DNA of 64,000 nt, taken from positions 5,786,600 through 5,850,599 of the forward strand of contig NC_052617.1 in NCBI RefSeq assembly GCF_016545825.1, given 5' to 3'. Below the pieces are notes generated by a model that was not told where the DNA came from, did not search any database, and saw nothing but the letters and a program-made list of their open reading frames with translations. Positions 12,200 through 24,833 of the stretch are shown here, one piece after another; position 1 is the stretch's first letter, and every line of letters starts with the position of its first letter. A program made the position numbers and the translations under genes. The stretch is from Eucalyptus grandis. Lineage: Eukaryota > Streptophyta > Magnoliopsida > Myrtales > Myrtaceae.

Positions 12200-12740
12200 T
12201 TCACATTGTAAATCTAGTTTTAGTTTTAACTAGATCCACAAAAATACTATCGTTACCTTGTTTTGGTCCCAAAAGATACTCGTTTCCAAAGGACGAAAAT
12301 TAGAGAAGTCTTCGAATTGACTTAACAAAAAGGAAAATTCAATCCTATGAGCTATCATGAGCAGAAATGGAAAATAATAAATGAGTTGCTCGAAAGAGGA
12401 TTTGTCCCTTTATTTGTGCCATTGGAGGCATTTGAGGGATTAAGGAATATCGACATACGTGGCACTAAGTTATTTGAGCAGTTTGACAAGTGGCTTTTGA
12501 AACGAAGATATGTGTCATAAATGGACTCAAAAAGCTAAAATATGCAAAATAATAAGAGGTCAACTCTTAAAAAGCTGTTGCTTATTGTATTTTTGCATGC
12601 CTCGCTTTAATCAGGTTTTGCATGGGTGACAAATTTCATGCGGTGGTAATTACGGTTAAAGTAGCCTCGGATAGATAGGACAAAATATATATATCGACGT
12701 TTTAAACCATTGAACTTTTTGACATATTCTAGATAATTTA
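12200..12740 (+). repeat. Local ~0.6 kb repeat, copy 2
   Basis: It carries the shared landmarks in order: tttagttttaactagatcca, ccttgttttggtccca, cctatgagctatcatgagca, gagttgctcgaaagaggatt, gtttgacaagtggctttt, ggtcaactcttaaaaagct, cgctttaatcaggttttgca. Short open frames appear in it (for example reading YHEQKWKIINELLERG), but stops interrupt every copy, so I do not call a gene. Confidence 0.75.
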
Positions 12741-12839
12741 AAAGAGGGATAATTCCACAAAAATATTTTAAACTAATATACTTGTAATACAATTACTTTA
12801 AACTAATTTTCATGTCAACCAAAAGTTAAAATCTCTAAT

Positions 12840-13430
12840 ATTTAACATTGTAAATTAGTTTTAGTTTGAACTCAAAAATACTATTGTTACCTTGTTTTGG
12901 TCCCAAAGATACTCATTTCACATGGAGGAAAATTAAAGAAGTCTCCGAATTGAGGTGACAAAAAGGGAAAATTTAATCCTATGAATTATCATGAGCAGAA
13001 ATGGAAAATAGTCCATGAGTTTCTCGAAAGAGGATTTGTCTCTTGATTTGTTGGCATTGGAAGCATTCGAGGTAAATCGGAATATCGGTACATGTGGCAT
13101 TAAGTTATTTGGGCAATTTGACAATTAGCTTTTTAAAGGAAGATATATGTCAGAAATGGACTCAAAAAATACAAATACGCAAAGTAATGAGAGGTCAACT
13201 CTTAAAAAGTTATCTACTTATTGTCTTTTTTGCATCCCACGCTTTAACCAATTCTTGCATGGGTTGACACACTTCATTTGCTGGTGATGGCGGTTAAAGT
13301 AATACTGGATGCAATTAATAATTCCAGGACAAAAAAAATAGAAGAAAAATCAACCTTTTAAACCATTGAACTTTTTTTTTTTTTTGACAAAAAACAACCG
13401 TTGAACTTTTTGGCATAGTCTCGTAATATA
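12840..13430 (+). repeat. Local ~0.6 kb repeat, copy 3
   Basis: It is collinear with the copy immediately upstream, with the same order of landmarks (cctatgaattatcatgagca, tttctcgaaagaggatttgt, acatgtggcattaagttatt, cgctttaaccaattcttgca). Copies 2 and 3 are adjacent direct repeats with a spacing of roughly 0.6 kb, as expected from unequal exchange. Confidence 0.75.
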
Positions 13431-13439
13431 TTTACTCAA

Positions 13440-13575
13440 ACAAGTAGATAGGAAACTAATTTACTTGAAAATTTACAAGTATATTATAATGAAACTTAAA
13501 TTTACAAATATACTTGTAAATTTTCATGTATGAGTATAGCATTTTGGAGTAAATATATTACAAGTAAATTTACAA
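13440..13575. repeat. AT-rich inverted repeat (hairpin)
   Basis: The arms acttgaaaatttacaagtat and atacttgtaaattttcat face each other, with outer arms atatatttactc and gagtaaatatat. The symmetry extends over about 130 bases. It may be a small MITE or a cruciform-prone palindrome; no target duplication was clear. Confidence 0.55.
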
Positions 13576-13619
13576 TGCAAAATACAAAAGACCATTGAAC
13601 TTTTTGGCATATTCTTATA

Positions 13620-13934
13620 AATTTACCAGCAATGCCACATGCCTATTGGCGAACCTATAAAGTTTTACTTGCTAGTACTTTGTACAATAATTTTGTCACA
13701 GCAGCAAAGTGAATGGAACTTATGATGTTTGGCAAGAAGTATACAATTACTGGCAAGGACATGACAAAGACTAGAAATGTTCAAAATGTGATCTCGTATG
13801 TTAATGGTAATAGATATTACCTATTTCATTTGTGTCCTCAGACATGCTTCTCCAGGAATGCACTAGCCAGATTGCTGAAATTCAAGCAACAAAAAACTGA
13901 AGAAGATATTGATCCGATCGTCTTGGCAGCTTGA
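13620..13934 (+). pseudogene. Coding-like fragment of unknown family
   Basis: The interval is less AT-rich than its flanks. One plus-strand frame (13713-13934, 73 codons) ends in a tract that looks like normal protein (KFKQQKTEEDIDPIVLAA), while another frame just upstream gives NGTYDVWQEVYNYWQGHDKD before a stop. The switch of good coding character between frames suggests a frameshifted gene fragment. I could not name the family. Confidence 0.3.
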
Positions 13935-14108
13935 AAGTACAACTAATTTAAGGTCCCAAAATCACAGTCAGTTCAACATGACTGGCTACGGTCAAACCCC
14001 AAAAGCCCTATAATCGATGCCGGGCTGACAGATCACCCAAAACCCATGAACCGAATAAGACAAAAACAGAAGAAAAGGCAAAAGTTTCAACCTTGATGAG
14101 GACTGAAC

Positions 14109-14183
14109 CTGGAGGTACTGCAACCTGGGGGTTCCATCATCTTCCCGTTTGCTCCTCTCGCCACTCTGATCATTCGTAAACAT
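14109..14183 (-). pseudogene. Orphan first exon resembling ARMC7 (armadillo-repeat protein 7)
   Basis: The minus strand encodes MFTNDQSGERSKREDDG then TPRLQYLQ, followed directly by a splice donor CAG|GTTCAG at 14108. From memory of the family, plant ARMC7 proteins begin with a very similar MFTN...GTPRLQYLQ segment before the armadillo repeats, and an exon boundary here would fit. I found no trace of the following exons in the ~14 kb to the left. It therefore looks like a duplicated or truncated promoter-plus-exon-1 piece rather than a working gene. Confidence 0.5.
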
Positions 14184-14509
14184 TGCCCGGTTTCTCTCAT
14201 CCGACTTCGAATCCTTTGTGTAATATGCTTGAAATTTTCAACCCACCTTTTAATTTCAGAATTCGTTCATTTTGCTTTGTTTTACCCACAATTCTTCGAA
14301 TAAGTATTCTCCATTGGGAATTTACCATTGTCACGATCATATATCATTCTTCACCGGTAATCTCATGAACAACAAGCAGAGGTATCAGTTCAATGATGAA
14401 TTAACGATTTGCAAAATTATCCTTCATAATGTAATCATAATTGAAATGACATATAAAGAGATTTTTGTAATATATTTACTTTAAATTTTATCGAAAGTAT
14501 TCTCTAATA

Positions 14510-15090
14510 TTTTGCATTGTAAATTTAGTTTTAGTTTTAACTAGATCCATAAATATTATCGCCACCTTGTTTTGGGCCTAAAAATTACTCATTTCGAATG
14601 GAGGCAAATTAGAGAAGTCTTCAAATTGAGGTCACAAAAAGGAAAATTTAATCCTATGAGCTATCATGAGCAGAAATTGCAAATAATAAATGAGTTGCTC
14701 AAAAGAGGATTTGAGTTTTTGCATTGGAGGCATTTGAGGGATTCAGGAATATCGGTACACGTGGCATTTAGTTATTTGGACTTTTTTTTTTTTTTTGGTC
14801 CGATATTTGGGCAGTTTGACAAGTAGCATTTGAAACGAAAATAAGTGCGAGAAATGGATTCAAAAAATTAAAATATGCAAGGTGATGAAAGGTCAACTCT
14901 TTGAAAGCTATCTGTTTATTGTCTATTTGCATTCCACGCTTTAACCAATTCTTACATGGGTTGACGAATTTTATGCGGTGGTAATTGCGGTTAAAGTAAA
15001 GTTGGATGCAACTAATAATTCTAGGACAAAAAAGAGAAAAGAAAATTCGACCTTTTAAACTATTGAATTTTTTGGCATAATCTAAATAGT
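14510..15090 (+). repeat. Local ~0.6 kb repeat, copy 4
   Basis: It is collinear with copies 2 and 3 (aatttagttttagttttaac, cctatgagctatcatgagca, agttgctcaaaagaggattt, acacgtggcatttagttatt, cgctttaaccaattcttaca). It overlaps the start of the recent tandem duplication that begins at 15009. Confidence 0.75.
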
Positions 15091-16931
15091 TTATAAAGGG
15101 AAAATACCACAAAAAAATCTCAAATCGATATACTTATAATACATTTACTCTAAACCAATTTTAATGTCAACTAAAAATCCTAAATTGGCACACCCATGAC
15201 ATATTTATCTTTCATAAATTGCTAACAAGGAAAGAACAAAAGGAAAAAAGAAAAAAAAAAAAAAAAGAATGGTTTCCAAACAGGCCATAACCATTACATA
15301 CCAAATTTTCTTTAAGAAATTCATTCAATACTCGCGATATCTAGATTTAAATATCGAATTTCATAATTGAGTTCATCTTTTAAAAAAGAAAATATAAAAT
15401 ATAAAAATATGAAAACTTAATTTTTTTAGAAATAAAATTTATCCATTAAATTTGTATTGCATATAAGTATTTTAACAATATAATTTTTTTAAAAGTCATA
15501 AAAAAAAAACAAGTTATCCTAGATTTGATTAGATATATAAATATTTTAACAAAATGAGTCAGGTCATGTATGACTTGAGATATTTGCCTTACAAATAAAT
15601 GGGCCATAAATAAATTAATTGGTCAATTTTGGTTGAACGATTTATCACCTGATCTAAACCCGATCCTATCTACCTATGAAATAGGTCTATGGGGCCAAAA
15701 TGAAAGTAAGATTTATTTGCACGATGGGGGGACCCTCTCTCTCTCTATAGATGCAATTTAGAGGCGCAAACACACGCTCATGTAACGAAGAAAGAAATCG
15801 TCCAGGCAGGGCTCCAGTTTTGGGTGTTGCCTAGCAAGCGATAATCACAGCGCTACCTAGGCGTCACCGATTCTGTCTACTCCGGCGTTCCAACTCAGCG
15901 GGCTTCTACCTAGAACAACAGCAATGCCGAGCAATCCCAGTCTCGACAAAGCTCTTAGCCCCCTCAACTAATAATTCTAGGAAAAAAAAGAGAAAAGAAA
16001 ATTCGACCTTTTAAACTATTGAATTTTTTGGCATAATCTAAATAGTTTATAAAGGAAAATACCACAAAAAAATCTCAAATCGATATACTTATAATACATT
16101 TACTCTAAACCAATTTTAATGTCAACTAAAAATCCTAAATTGGCACACCCATGACATATTTATCTTTCATAAATTGCTAACAAGGAAAGAACAAAAGGAA
16201 AAAGAAAAAAAGAAAAAAAAAAAAAAGAATGGTTTCCAAACAGGCCATAACCATTACATACCAAATTTTCTTTAAGAAATTCATTCAATACTCACGATAT
16301 CTAGATTTAAATATCGAATTTCATAATTGAGTTCATCTTTAAAAAAAAAAAGAAAATATAAAATATAAAAATATGAAAACTTAATTTTTTTTTAGAAATA
16401 AAATTTATCCATTAGATTTGTATTGCATATAAGTATTTTAACAATATAATTTTTTTAAAAGTCATAAAAAAAAAAACAAGTTATCCTAGATTTGATTAGA
16501 TATATAAGTATTTTAACAAAATGAGTCGGGTCATGTATGACTTGAGATATTTGCCTTACAAATAAATGGGCCATAAATAAATTAATTGGTCAATTTTGGT
16601 TGAACGATTTATCACCTGATCTAAACCCGATCCTATCCACCTATGAAATAGGTCTATGGGGCCAAAATGAAAGTAAGATTGATTTGCACGATGGGGGGAC
16701 CCTCTCTCTCTCTATAGATGCAATTTAGAGGTGTAAACACACGCTCATGTAACGAAGAAAGAAATCGTCCAGGCAGGCTCCAGTTTTGGGTGTTGCCTAG
16801 CAAGCGATAATCACAGCGCTGCCTAGGCGTCACCGATTCTGTCTACTCCGGCGTTCCAACTCAGCGGGCTTCTACCTAGAACAATAGCAATGCCGAGCAA
16901 TCCCGGTCTCGACAAAGCTCTTAGCCCCCTC
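15009..16931 (+). repeat. Recent direct tandem duplication of ~0.96 kb
   Basis: Unit A (15009-15964) and unit B (15965-about 16931) both start caactaataattctagg and run to cttagccccctcaa. They differ only by scattered substitutions and homopolymer length changes; identity is clearly above 95% by eye. The join carries a short shared sequence (tcaa/caacta), as in slippage or end-joining. The unit contains AT-rich filler and a GC-richer tail (gcctaggcgtcaccgattct). No gene is encoded. Confidence 0.9.
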
Positions 16932-16996
16932 AAACCCCCAACACCCAGCGGCTTCCAACCGTGAGCCGACCCTTGTCTAGCATATGAATCCAGTAC

Positions 16997-17890
16997 TAGA
17001 GGTGTCAAAATGGGTCATTAACCCATTTTGGACCAATTTCTAGTTAAATGGTCATTAATGAGTCAAGCCTTATTTCCCAAAGCACTCATAATGGATTTTA
17101 AAAATAAAGAGGCTAAGATATATGGGTCTTAAATGGTTCTGAAAATAGACCCATTTAAGACCCATTTATCAACCCATTAAAAATGAATTCATTTATAAAG
17201 AGAGACTCTCTATTCTCTATTTAACTTTACTTTTTTATAAAAGCCGAAATTATAATTATTTTTATTTTAATTTTCTTTACTTTTTCTTTTTTCTTTCCTT
17301 TTTTTCTTTCTTCTTCCTCCGGTTGCCGATTTCGCCGATGGCCGGCGACCGCCAAGCGAGCCTCAAGCTCACCAAATCCGCGAGGCTCGAGCCTCACTTA
17401 TGGCCAACCGCGGCCGTCGTCCAGCCAAAGAAGAAGAAGAACAAAAAAGAAAAATAAATAAATTAAAAATTAAAAAATAATTAAAATTCAATTTTAAAAA
17501 TTAATTAAAAATAAAAAATAATTAAAATTTAATTTTAAAAATAAAAATAATTAAATTTTAATTTTAAAAATAAAAAATAATTAAACTTCGATTTTTTAAA
17601 ATAATTATTTTAAAAATTATAAAATTGTCCATTGAATTTGTGTTGTATAAAACTATTTTAGAATATCATTTTTTTTAAACATATATATAAGAAATAAGCT
17701 TTTTTTAAGTTTAGTTAAATGGATCGGGTATGGATCGGATAAATAGGTCATAAATAAAAAATAATTAAAAATTTTTTATTAGGCATAAATAGGTCATAAA
17801 TGGGTTAATGGATTAATTTGGGTTGGACCATTAATGACCCGACCCAAATTTGGGTTCGATCCGACCCGACCCACCCGTTTAACACCTCTA
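16997..17890. mobile_element. hAT-like non-autonomous element with GC-rich insert
   Basis: The left end reads tagaggtgtcaaaatgggt and the reverse complement of the right end reads tagaggtgttaaacgggt. Flanking 8-mers tccagtac (16989-16996) and tctagtat (17891-17898) match at six of eight positions, fitting an aged 8-bp hAT target duplication. The interior is AT-rich except for a short GC-rich core near 17325-17425 (gccgatggccggcgaccgcc). No transposase is present. Confidence 0.65.
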
Positions 17891-17899
17891 TCTAGTATC

Positions 17900-18760
17900 C
17901 AGAACAGCCGCAGCCGCTGTGCTTTCCTGACCGCCACACCTCAGCCCGATGACAACAGCATCCACACCTCTTGCTGCAAGCCATTAAAACCCCAGCAGGT
18001 TTTGTTTTCGCTATATATTGACGATCACTTGTTAAGATTTAGCAGCTTGCTGGGGGTTCTCACTGCCGTAAAGTCCTGGCCTTGTTCACTAATTGCGGTC
18101 TCTCCGGTGTCGTCTAGCCACTGCTGGAGATTTACCTTGCTATCGGTCTCGCTTGAAGACGGAATTCTGATTTAGGTAACCTCCAAGTTTTATTGTTCTG
18201 TTTGAATATCTAGTTACCTAATTCATATTATTATGGTTCTAACTCAATTTGGTCTTCCTATAGGTCACATTTGAATTTCCCTCGAAAAAAAGAATGTTTT
18301 ATTTCAGAATTTCCTCCGTTTAAGTGGAAGGCTGAAGAGAATCAAATAGGGGTAAAAAAAAAAAAAATTGGTGCGATTTAGATAAAAGTAAAAGCAAAAA
18401 GATAACAGGTCAATATCTAAAGTCCAATCAAAATTCTTTTCTTATGATATAATTAAATGGAAAATTGAGAAATAGGATTATGCTAACAAGACTAGTGTAC
18501 AAAATAACAGAAAGAGGAAAGGTTAAGTACTGCGAAACCATGTTAAGTAACCTTTTATTCCAATAAGCAACACCGCTGTTGGAAGAATTTTATTCTCACA
18601 TGCAATCTCAAGAGCACAAAGCACACACTTAGTCGGAAATCTACCATAACAATGCATACATATGTCATAATCTTGAGGTTAATTTTGAAAACAAAAAAAT
18701 TTCACCGGCAATGTATGTTATAAAATTATGAAAATTCGTAGGCTGGGTGTGGCTTAAAAT
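17900..18760. other. Intergenic sequence, no gene seen
   Basis: A moderately GC-rich stretch at 17900-18180 has an open plus frame that runs in from the hAT element and shows no family resemblance. The rest is AT-rich filler. Confidence 0.4.
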
Positions 18761-18764
18761 TAGT

Positions 18765-19300
18765 GATGATCACGCGACATTTGTTTCCTTTATGTCTAAG
18801 AATTACTAATTAGCTATTTATCTCGATGCTAATTAACGACAATCATAATTTAGTCAAATTTGTCACCCCAAGCAAGAGCTGGTTAGAACGTGCCATGGAA
18901 AAAAAAATAAGCAGATAGCTTTTCAAGAGTTAACCTATCGTTATTTACGACTTTTTTTAGTCCATTTCGGACATATTTCTTCGTTACAAAAGTTACTGGT
19001 CAAACTATCCAAATACTCCAAAAAAAAAAAAAGTCCAAGTAAGTTAATACCACGCGTACCAATATTCCTGAATGCCTCAAATGTCTCCAATGCAACAAAT
19101 CAAGATCCTCTTCCGAGCAATTCATTGACTAATTACCATTTCTGCTCATGATGATTCACAGAATTTAAATTTTCCTTTTTAACCTCAATTTGGTTAGTTA
19201 ACAAATTCTCTATTTCTTTTAAATTGTCAAGATCCAACAGTCTACCCTATGAAGGCATCGATAGTTCCTCGAAAGGAGAGTTCTCGAAAATCTCTTCTTT
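18765..19300 (-). repeat. Local ~0.6 kb repeat, inverted copy 5
   Basis: Reverse-complement landmarks of copies 2-4 appear here: caattcattgactaattacc, tgcctcaaatgtctccaatg, catttctgctcatgatgatt. At the right end it runs into the gtcaagatccaacagtctac block. It therefore joins the two sub-blocks that are adjacent at 2.6-2.8 kb, showing the original unit order. Confidence 0.65.
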
Positions 19301-19620
19301 ATTTCTTAATAAAAATAATATTATAATTTACTTTGTTATGATTCACTATTTCGTTCTCGATTTTATCACTGAAGATTTCATCTTCTACTTGGGTACATTT
19401 CTTACATTTATACGTGGATAAATGATATATTTTTCTTTTTCTTTTTGTTACATGTACGAGTTTCTGTATTTGTGTTTCATCTGATAATTTATTTACTTTT
19501 GATGTTCTCTATGAAACACTATGAAAGCAGTCAGGTTGCTGAGCAATCTAGGATTCTCCCTTTTCCATCTCTTTGCCTAAGTTTCATTTTTTTTTTTTAA
19601 AAATAAAAATAAAAATCTAT
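19200..19620 (+). repeat. Inverted copy of the 453-aa gene intron-1 block
   Basis: The plus strand reads gtcaagatccaacagtctac, the reverse complement of sequence at 2620 and 11510. It continues with reverse-complement matches to the cttctgttcag...gaaatctactc region. It lies head-to-head with the direct copy at 20.1-20.6 kb, making an inverted pair that could form a hairpin transcript. Confidence 0.55.
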
Positions 19621-20099
19621 TTACTTATCATGCTTCATAAGGAACTCTTAGTATTTGAAAACAACGAAGTAAATGAAATATTTGTTTCCTAAAAATTTTG
19701 TTTACTATAATACTTACAAAGTACTTAAAAATCTAGAAAATCATGAAATTGTTGATAGAATCTTTCTCTGTGCACGCACTATGCATACTTCATGTGTGTC
19801 TGGAATTACAGAAAAATTCAGATTAGTTTGTCAAAGCATGTGTAGTAGATCTAGCGTTGTTAATAGAATCTCTCTGTGTGCGATGTGCATAGTTCACGTG
19901 CGTCTGAATTTACCAAGAAATTCCGACTGGTTTGTCAAGGCATGTTAGTAGTTCTAGTGTTTTCTAAGTGGACCTACTAAACGTCTGTTGAATTTAGTAA
20001 AGCACATGCACACCTGCCACATAGAGAGAGAAAATTTTCTAAGCAGTTTGCAACTATGAAGATTAACAAATTCACATCATTACTCCTAATTTCTCAATC

Positions 20100-20990
20100 T
20101 CTTCATTGTTTTCAAATTTTAAGAGTACCTTATCCAACACCATAAGAACATAGAGTTTCAAAGAAAATGAAACTCAAGTGAGTTTTATAGAGAGATTTAA
20201 AAGAGAGGATCCTAGATTTCTCAGCATCTTAATTTATTCTACGTTTTAAGTGTTTTTGATAGAACATTAGAATTATGTAAATTATTATAGAAAATAAAAT
20301 ATAAACAGAGACAACTCACGTAAGTAACTCAGAGAAAGAAAATAATCGTGTCATGCGTACCCGTATATTTATCAGAAATCTACTCAAATGGAAGATGAAA
20401 TCCTGTTCAATGATAAAATTGAGAGAAACAGTGAATCACAAAACAGAATGAAATATATTAGTTTAATTAAGAGAGAAAAAACAGATACGCAAGACATCTC
20501 CTTTTGAGGTACTATCCGTGCCTGCGAAAGGTGGATTGTTGGATCTTGACCATTTAAACGAAATAAGGAAAGTGATTGAGGAAAATGGAAGATTTATTAA
20601 GTAATTAAACTAGGAATAAGGAAACATACCAGCAGATTAGAGATTGTAAGCTGAAGAGGGGAAGAGAGAAGGTATCAAGGCAAAATGAGCTCTTCCGGTG
20701 TGCTGCTCTTGAATGGGAACCTTGGAGCGCATTTATAGGGGAAGAGAAAGGCTGTTTTGAGCCACTGCCAATTAAGGGAGACAATCTCAAATTTTAAGTG
20801 CATTTATGTTTCTTAAAGCAGTACCAATAATTATTTTCAAAGAGGAAAATATGAAGTTTTGTTTGGGTTTTTCTTGAGGCGTGCATAGTGATGGCTATAA
20901 TGTTTTCATTTGCCGTTTCTATGTGGCTATTGTTATGCTGGCTCTAAATTTGCGATTAACATTTTTCTTTCCCGTTAAGAGCTAGAATTT
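20100..20990 (-). pseudogene. Promoter, 5'UTR exon and intron start of a truncated paralogue of the 453-aa gene
   Basis: The block is collinear with 11080-11940. On the minus strand it has a TATA box CTATAAAT (20731-20738), a leader, and a donor CTGCTG|GTATGT with the exon ending at 20630. The sequence upstream of the TATA box (ttcttgaggcgtgcat, gcgattaacattttt) is also shared with the intact gene. None of the downstream protein exons are found, so this is a promoter with no gene behind it. It could still be transcribed. Confidence 0.6.
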
Positions 20991-21151
20991 TAAACATCGA
21001 CCTTTTAGACTATTGAATTTTTTGGCATAATCTGGATGGTTAATAAAGGGGACAATATCACAAACTTTCCCTTGACGATGCTTTCTATTAGATTTTACAT
21101 TTAGATAAATAAATAAAAAAAGTGTATGTTAAGTAACCTTGGCATAAAATG

Positions 21152-21815
21152 AAGTCAATGCATTCTCATTTTATATGATTTCTAAAACAACCACACTTGA
21201 TTTGAATAGATAATACAACGGTGTTCGTCATGCATGCCACATAATTTAAGCATTACACACCAGATTTTCTTTAAGATTGAGTTTGACTTCTTTCAATACT
21301 CGTGATATCTAGATTTAAATGCTAAATCCGACAATTAAATTTGTCTAACTAGGTACACAACTTTTTTACTCGGAATCGCGATATCTAGATATAAATGCTA
21401 GATTCCACAATTAAGTTTGTCTAACGAGGTACACTACTTTTTATATAGGAACACTACGACTGTCAATTTCTTTTCAACTTCTTTTTTCAATTCTTTAAAA
21501 AAAAAAAAAATCGGACAATGGTGGGATAACCCTACGCAATTGAATTGAGCGTGGCTCCAAAGTCAATTGATTAATGCTCGTGATATCATTTTTCCTACTC
21601 CGGTTGCCATCAATTCATTTCAAATCAACTGAACTTGGCGCTTATATCAATTGTCATAAGAACAAGTGATCATATTTGTGAGGACTAAAGATTGTGAATT
21701 ATTGTTATATAAATTATTGAGTGTAATTGAGAAGTTGGAAGACACTAAAAGTGTTTAACTCAATTGTAGTTGTAATATACATTATATTTCTTGTTCTATA
21801 GTAGAATCTCATGTT
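21152..21815 (+). repeat. Dispersed repeat, copy 2 (partner at 0.84-1.38 kb)
   Basis: See copy 1. In this copy a short internal duplication is visible: the sequence tgatatctagatttaaatgc near 21302 recurs as cgatatctagatataaatgc near 21377. Confidence 0.6.
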
Positions 21816-21819
21816 ACTC

Positions 21820-24729
<2,910 letters not shown>

Positions 24730-24833
24730 TCATTGCCCATTGATCTGAGGGCCTTTTGCCTCATATTGTGGAGCTTCATTATCAGCAGTTAGGTGGGAGC
24801 TGCTGATTGGCATCTCCACCTGCTCACATTGCA

